Shown: positions 6,814 through 7,965 of the stretch, one piece after another
Numbering within the stretch: the first letter of the stretch is position 1
Layout of the letters: every line of letters starts with the position of its first letter
Source: an uncultured bacterium
Lineage (GTDB): Bacteria; Bacteroidota; Bacteroidia; Chitinophagales; CAIODY01
Length of the DNA stretch: 7,965 bases
NCBI GenBank assembly: GCA_903871715.1
Contig: CAIQHW010000290.1
Span: forward strand, 1-7,965
Direction of reading: 5' to 3'
Program-made: the position numbers and the translations under genes
Notes under the pieces: generated by a model
The model's database searches: none
Seen by the model: the letters and a program-made list of their open reading frames with translations, nothing else
Told to the model about the DNA's origin: nothing

Positions 6814-7581
6814 TTAATTTATTTTTTGCCAATAGCATAAAATAGAAACCCCAAATGGCAATGCTATTTTATTGGAAAGAAAAACATTTTCCGAGTACAT
6901 CAATTTTTCTAAAGCTGCATTAGCAAAGCCTGTGGGTATTGATTCAAAATCACTCTTTGCTTTTTGTGGCGACACTAATTTGTTGATGAAGTTGGATATT
7001 TGGCGCACTATCCAAATGGGTGTAAAAAGATAAAAGTTAAAATAAGAACCGAAAATGATTTTTCCTTTTTGATTTACTTCGTTAAACAGCGTTTTGATTT
7101 CGCTCATTCTATATCTTCGATAGTGATGATTAATTACATCATGCTGTCCCCAAAACGATTGAAACGCAGGCACTGTAATAAAAACCACTCCATTGGGTTT
7201 ACAAACTCGTTTCATTTCTTCCATCGCTTTTCTATCATCTTCTACATGCTCGATGACATCAAAAGCACATACCAAATCAAATTCATTGTTGGCAAATGGC
7301 AACTCTGTAATGCTGCCATTTATAATTTCTAATCCTGTTTTTTGTGTGGTAAATTCGCAACAAAACTTATCAAACTCAATCGATATCACTTTGCCAAATT
7401 GTGATAAATATTCCGAACTTCTACCTGTGCCACAACCTATATTCAAAATCTTTAAAGAGGTATTTAAAGTTTTATTTTTCATCAACAATTTAATGTGAGC
7501 CATGATGATTCTTTCACGGGCTTTAAACCACCAGTGATAACGCTCCAATTTGTAATATTGCTTGTAATAGTCTAATTCCAT
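6814..7581 (-). CDS. Class I SAM-dependent methyltransferase, envelope-glycan type
   Basis: The N-terminus (residues 1-25) has the YYKLERYHWWFKARE pattern seen in methyltransferases encoded near polyprenol-linked glycan genes. The SAM-binding motif I is LNIGCGTGRSSEYL (46-59, with G49, G51 and G53). An acidic residue follows strand 2 (E69 in SIEFD). Motif ITELPF is at 91-96, and DVIEHVEDD (108-116) is the post-motif strand typical of the Methyltransf_11 type. HHYRRYRMSEI (152-162) is another feature of this group. A hydrophobic stretch at about 178-192 may associate with the membrane. The acceptor substrate cannot be inferred; a sugar, lipid or quinone-like compound are all possible. The start at ATG 7581 is supported by an in-frame stop 15 bases upstream. 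It is divergent from a membrane-protein gene that could belong to the same glycan pathway. Confidence 0.85.
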   Translation of the reverse strand: MELDYYKQYYKLERYHWWFKARERIIMAHIKLLMKNKTLNTSLKILNIGCGTGRSSEYLSQFGKVISIEFDKFCCEFTTQKTGLEIINGSITELPFANNEFDLVCAFDVIEHVEDDRKAMEEMKRVCKPNGVVFITVPAFQSFWGQHDVINHHYRRYRMSEIKTLFNEVNQKGKIIFGSYFNFYLFTPIWIVRQISNFINKLVSPQKAKSDFESIPTGFANAALEKLMYSENVFLSNKIALPFGVSILCYWQKIN

Positions 7582-7621
7582 TTCTGTTTGTAGATGCTAA
7601 TAGTCGGTGAGTAATTTTTTT

Positions 7622-7629
7622 CAAAATTA
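7622..7629 (-). promoter_or_regulatory. Bacteroidota-type -7 box of the methyltransferase gene
   Basis: The minus strand reads TAATTTTG, an exact TAnnTTTG match 40 bases before the ATG at 7581. A GTG (near TTG) lies upstream with a spacing of about 19 bases and could act as a degenerate -33 element. Confidence 0.5.
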
Positions 7630-7651
7630 ATTTGTAAAAGCTTTATGGCAC

Positions 7652-7673
7652 TACATTTTTAAAATTATTTTTG
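7652..7673 (+). promoter_or_regulatory. Candidate -7 boxes of the right-edge membrane protein gene
   Basis: Two candidates precede the ATG at 7678. TACATTTT (7652-7659) matches seven of eight positions and has a TTTG at 7631-7634 with a 17-base spacer. TATTTTTG (7666-7673) is a perfect match but ends only four bases before the ATG, so its transcript would start at or inside the coding region. The first is the more ordinary choice. Confidence 0.3.
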
Positions 7674-7677
7674 GCAA

Positions 7678-7965
7678 ATGAAAAACAATTCGGGTTTTAA
7701 AACACTGTTTTCCATTATCCTTTGCAATTTGGTTTGCGCAGGATTATTGCTGGTAAATAATTCTTCTTCTTGGGATAGTTTGTTGCTCACTAATGCTTAC
7801 GATTTTGGTAATAACGAGGCCATGAAAAACTGTATTTTTAATACAGGGCGGCGAACAGAATATTTTATAGCCCTTTTAATTTTCCATTTTCCATATTGGG
7901 TAATGCTTTTAAAAGTCTTGTCTTTTGCGCTATTGGTGGGCATTCAATATTTTATTTACAAAATT
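7678..7965 (+). CDS. Multi-pass membrane protein, N-terminal 96 codons only
   Basis: The frame opens at ATG 7678 and stays open to the right edge. An in-frame TAA at 7660-7662 rules out a longer start. Residues 8-26 form a first membrane helix and about 61-94 contain one or two further helices. The loop between them (27-60) has WDSLLLTNAYDFG followed by FNTGRRTEY. A polar first loop with an acidic residue and an Arg just before the second helix resembles membrane glycosyltransferases or polymerases of the GT-C kind, but too little is present to assign a family. The protein is divergent from the methyltransferase, which fits an envelope-glycan setting. The product is best called a membrane protein of unknown function. 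Confidence 0.7.
   Translation, partial: MKNNSGFKTLFSIILCNLVCAGLLLVNNSSSWDSLLLTNAYDFGNNEAMKNCIFNTGRRTEYFIALLIFHFPYWVMLLKVLSFALLVGIQYFIYKI

Noticed and set aside
7635..7645. Palindrome AAAGCTTT in the divergent region left of the membrane protein gene
   Set aside because: An eight-base palindrome is expected by chance and is not flanked by a longer dyad.
1..7965. CRISPR array, tRNA, insertion sequence or phage genes
   Set aside because: I saw no regularly spaced repeats, cloverleaf-like segments, transposase motifs or terminal inverted repeats anywhere in the window.

Overview
The window looks like a low-GC, AT-rich chromosomal segment of a member of the Bacteroidota, probably of the Chitinophagales/Sphingobacteriales type. 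This rests on three things: no Shine-Dalgarno-like sequences at the gene starts, repeated matches to the Bacteroidota promoter -7 box TAnnTTTG ahead of the genes, and Bacteroidota-type versions of RseP, MurQ and an S41 protease. The order-level placement is an impression. All genes look chromosomal and mostly housekeeping. I see no mobile element, CRISPR array, tRNA or rRNA.

Layout. Bases 1-1422 (minus) hold most of a secreted serine hydrolase of the class A beta-lactamase/DD-peptidase fold. Its C-terminus runs off the left edge and it is open through base 1. Upstream of it, on the same strand, are an uncharacterised lipoprotein (1473-2648), a Rho-independent terminator (2726-2761), the site-2 intramembrane metalloprotease RseP (2785-4149) and the MurNAc-6-phosphate etherase MurQ (4246-5052). 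A 130-bp divergent promoter region separates murQ from a plus-strand carboxy-terminal processing protease of family S41 (5183-6778). This converges on a class I SAM-dependent methyltransferase (6814-7581, minus). A short divergent region then leads into the first 96 codons of a plus-strand membrane protein that runs off the right edge (7678-7965).

How the genes fit together. Most products act at or beyond the inner membrane: a periplasmic serine hydrolase with a penicillin-recognising fold, a lipoprotein, an intramembrane protease, a PDZ protease and a peptidoglycan-recycling enzyme. The theme is cell-envelope maintenance, although each gene has its own plausible promoter and a single operon is not evident. 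The methyltransferase and the membrane protein at the right edge resemble parts of envelope-glycan gene sets, but that is inference.

Nothing here is clearly a new multi-gene system. The best leads are the uncharacterised lipoprotein, the polar C-terminal tail and altered third motif of the serine hydrolase, an AT-rich hairpin in the rseP leader, and the closeness of a CTP protease to a site-2 protease.
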